A DNA stretch of 13,619 nucleotides from an uncultured Collinsella sp. (lineage in GTDB: Bacteria > Actinomycetota > Coriobacteriia > Coriobacteriales > Coriobacteriaceae), in NCBI GenBank assembly GCA_900551195.1, contig URVD01000027.1, forward strand, positions 1 through 13,619, in the 5' to 3' direction. The notes under the pieces were generated by a model that did not search any database, was not told where the DNA came from, and worked only from the letters and a program-made list of their open reading frames with translations. The position numbers and the translations under genes are program-made. This document shows, one piece after another, positions 13,603 through 13,619 of the stretch. Within the stretch, counting starts at the first letter, position 1. Each line of letters begins with the position of its first letter.

Positions 13603-13619
13603 GCAGCGTCGGCCGGTCC

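Noticed and set aside
1..13619. CRISPR array, tRNA or rRNA genes
   Set aside because: No regular repeat-spacer series was seen. A GTTCGATTCC segment in the 11278-11307 stem resembles a T-loop but does not form a T-arm.

Overview
The window looks like chromosomal DNA of a gut-type actinobacterium of the class Coriobacteriia, most like Collinsella. This is a judgement from the GC-rich codon use, the citrate synthase, ACT-domain and adenine deaminase sequences, and intergenic repeats built on GACTAGTC...GGGGACACTC. It was not checked by a search.

Left part (1-7237) reads as an accessory region. A fragment of a plus-strand gene ends at 59. It converges, across a hairpin-rich gap, on a four-gene minus-strand cluster read from 5602 down to 236. 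The order is a large ABC-2-type permease, a stand-alone ABC ATPase, a permease-ATPase fusion and a small membrane-anchored protein. The large permease is an internal tandem duplication, and the permease half of the fusion matches both of its halves. The locus therefore encodes three homologous permease domains and two ATPase domains, probably one exporter. Divergent from it (5738-6511) is a plus-strand pair: a four-helix DUF2975-like membrane protein and a YozG-like XRE regulator. The shared upstream region holds a sigma70-like promoter for the pair, with a 19-bp palindrome over its -10 box. Directly after the regulator, in the same frame, comes the orphan catalytic domain of a tyrosine recombinase (6512-7237), a decayed mobile-element remnant that marks the right edge of this region.

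Middle part (7238-10345) looks like ordinary core genome on the plus strand: a gene-free 396-base stretch, a small UPF0237-type ACT-domain protein, citrate synthase with a clear intrinsic terminator, and a Cof-type HAD phosphatase.

Right part (10346-13619) is on the minus strand: a second Cof-type HAD phosphatase and adenine deaminase (ade). The second HAD gene lies between inverted copies of a two-part repeat. On both sides the stop codon of the outer neighbouring gene is the TAG of the repeat's CTAGTC core. The start region of this HAD gene is locked in a very long hairpin that contains its Shine-Dalgarno sequence. The window ends in a 99-nt nested inverted repeat upstream of ade.

The most interesting parts are the triplicated-permease ABC system with its divergent regulator, the hairpin leader of the second HAD gene, and the stop-codon-associated inverted repeats. 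No rRNA, tRNA, CRISPR array or complete insertion sequence was seen.
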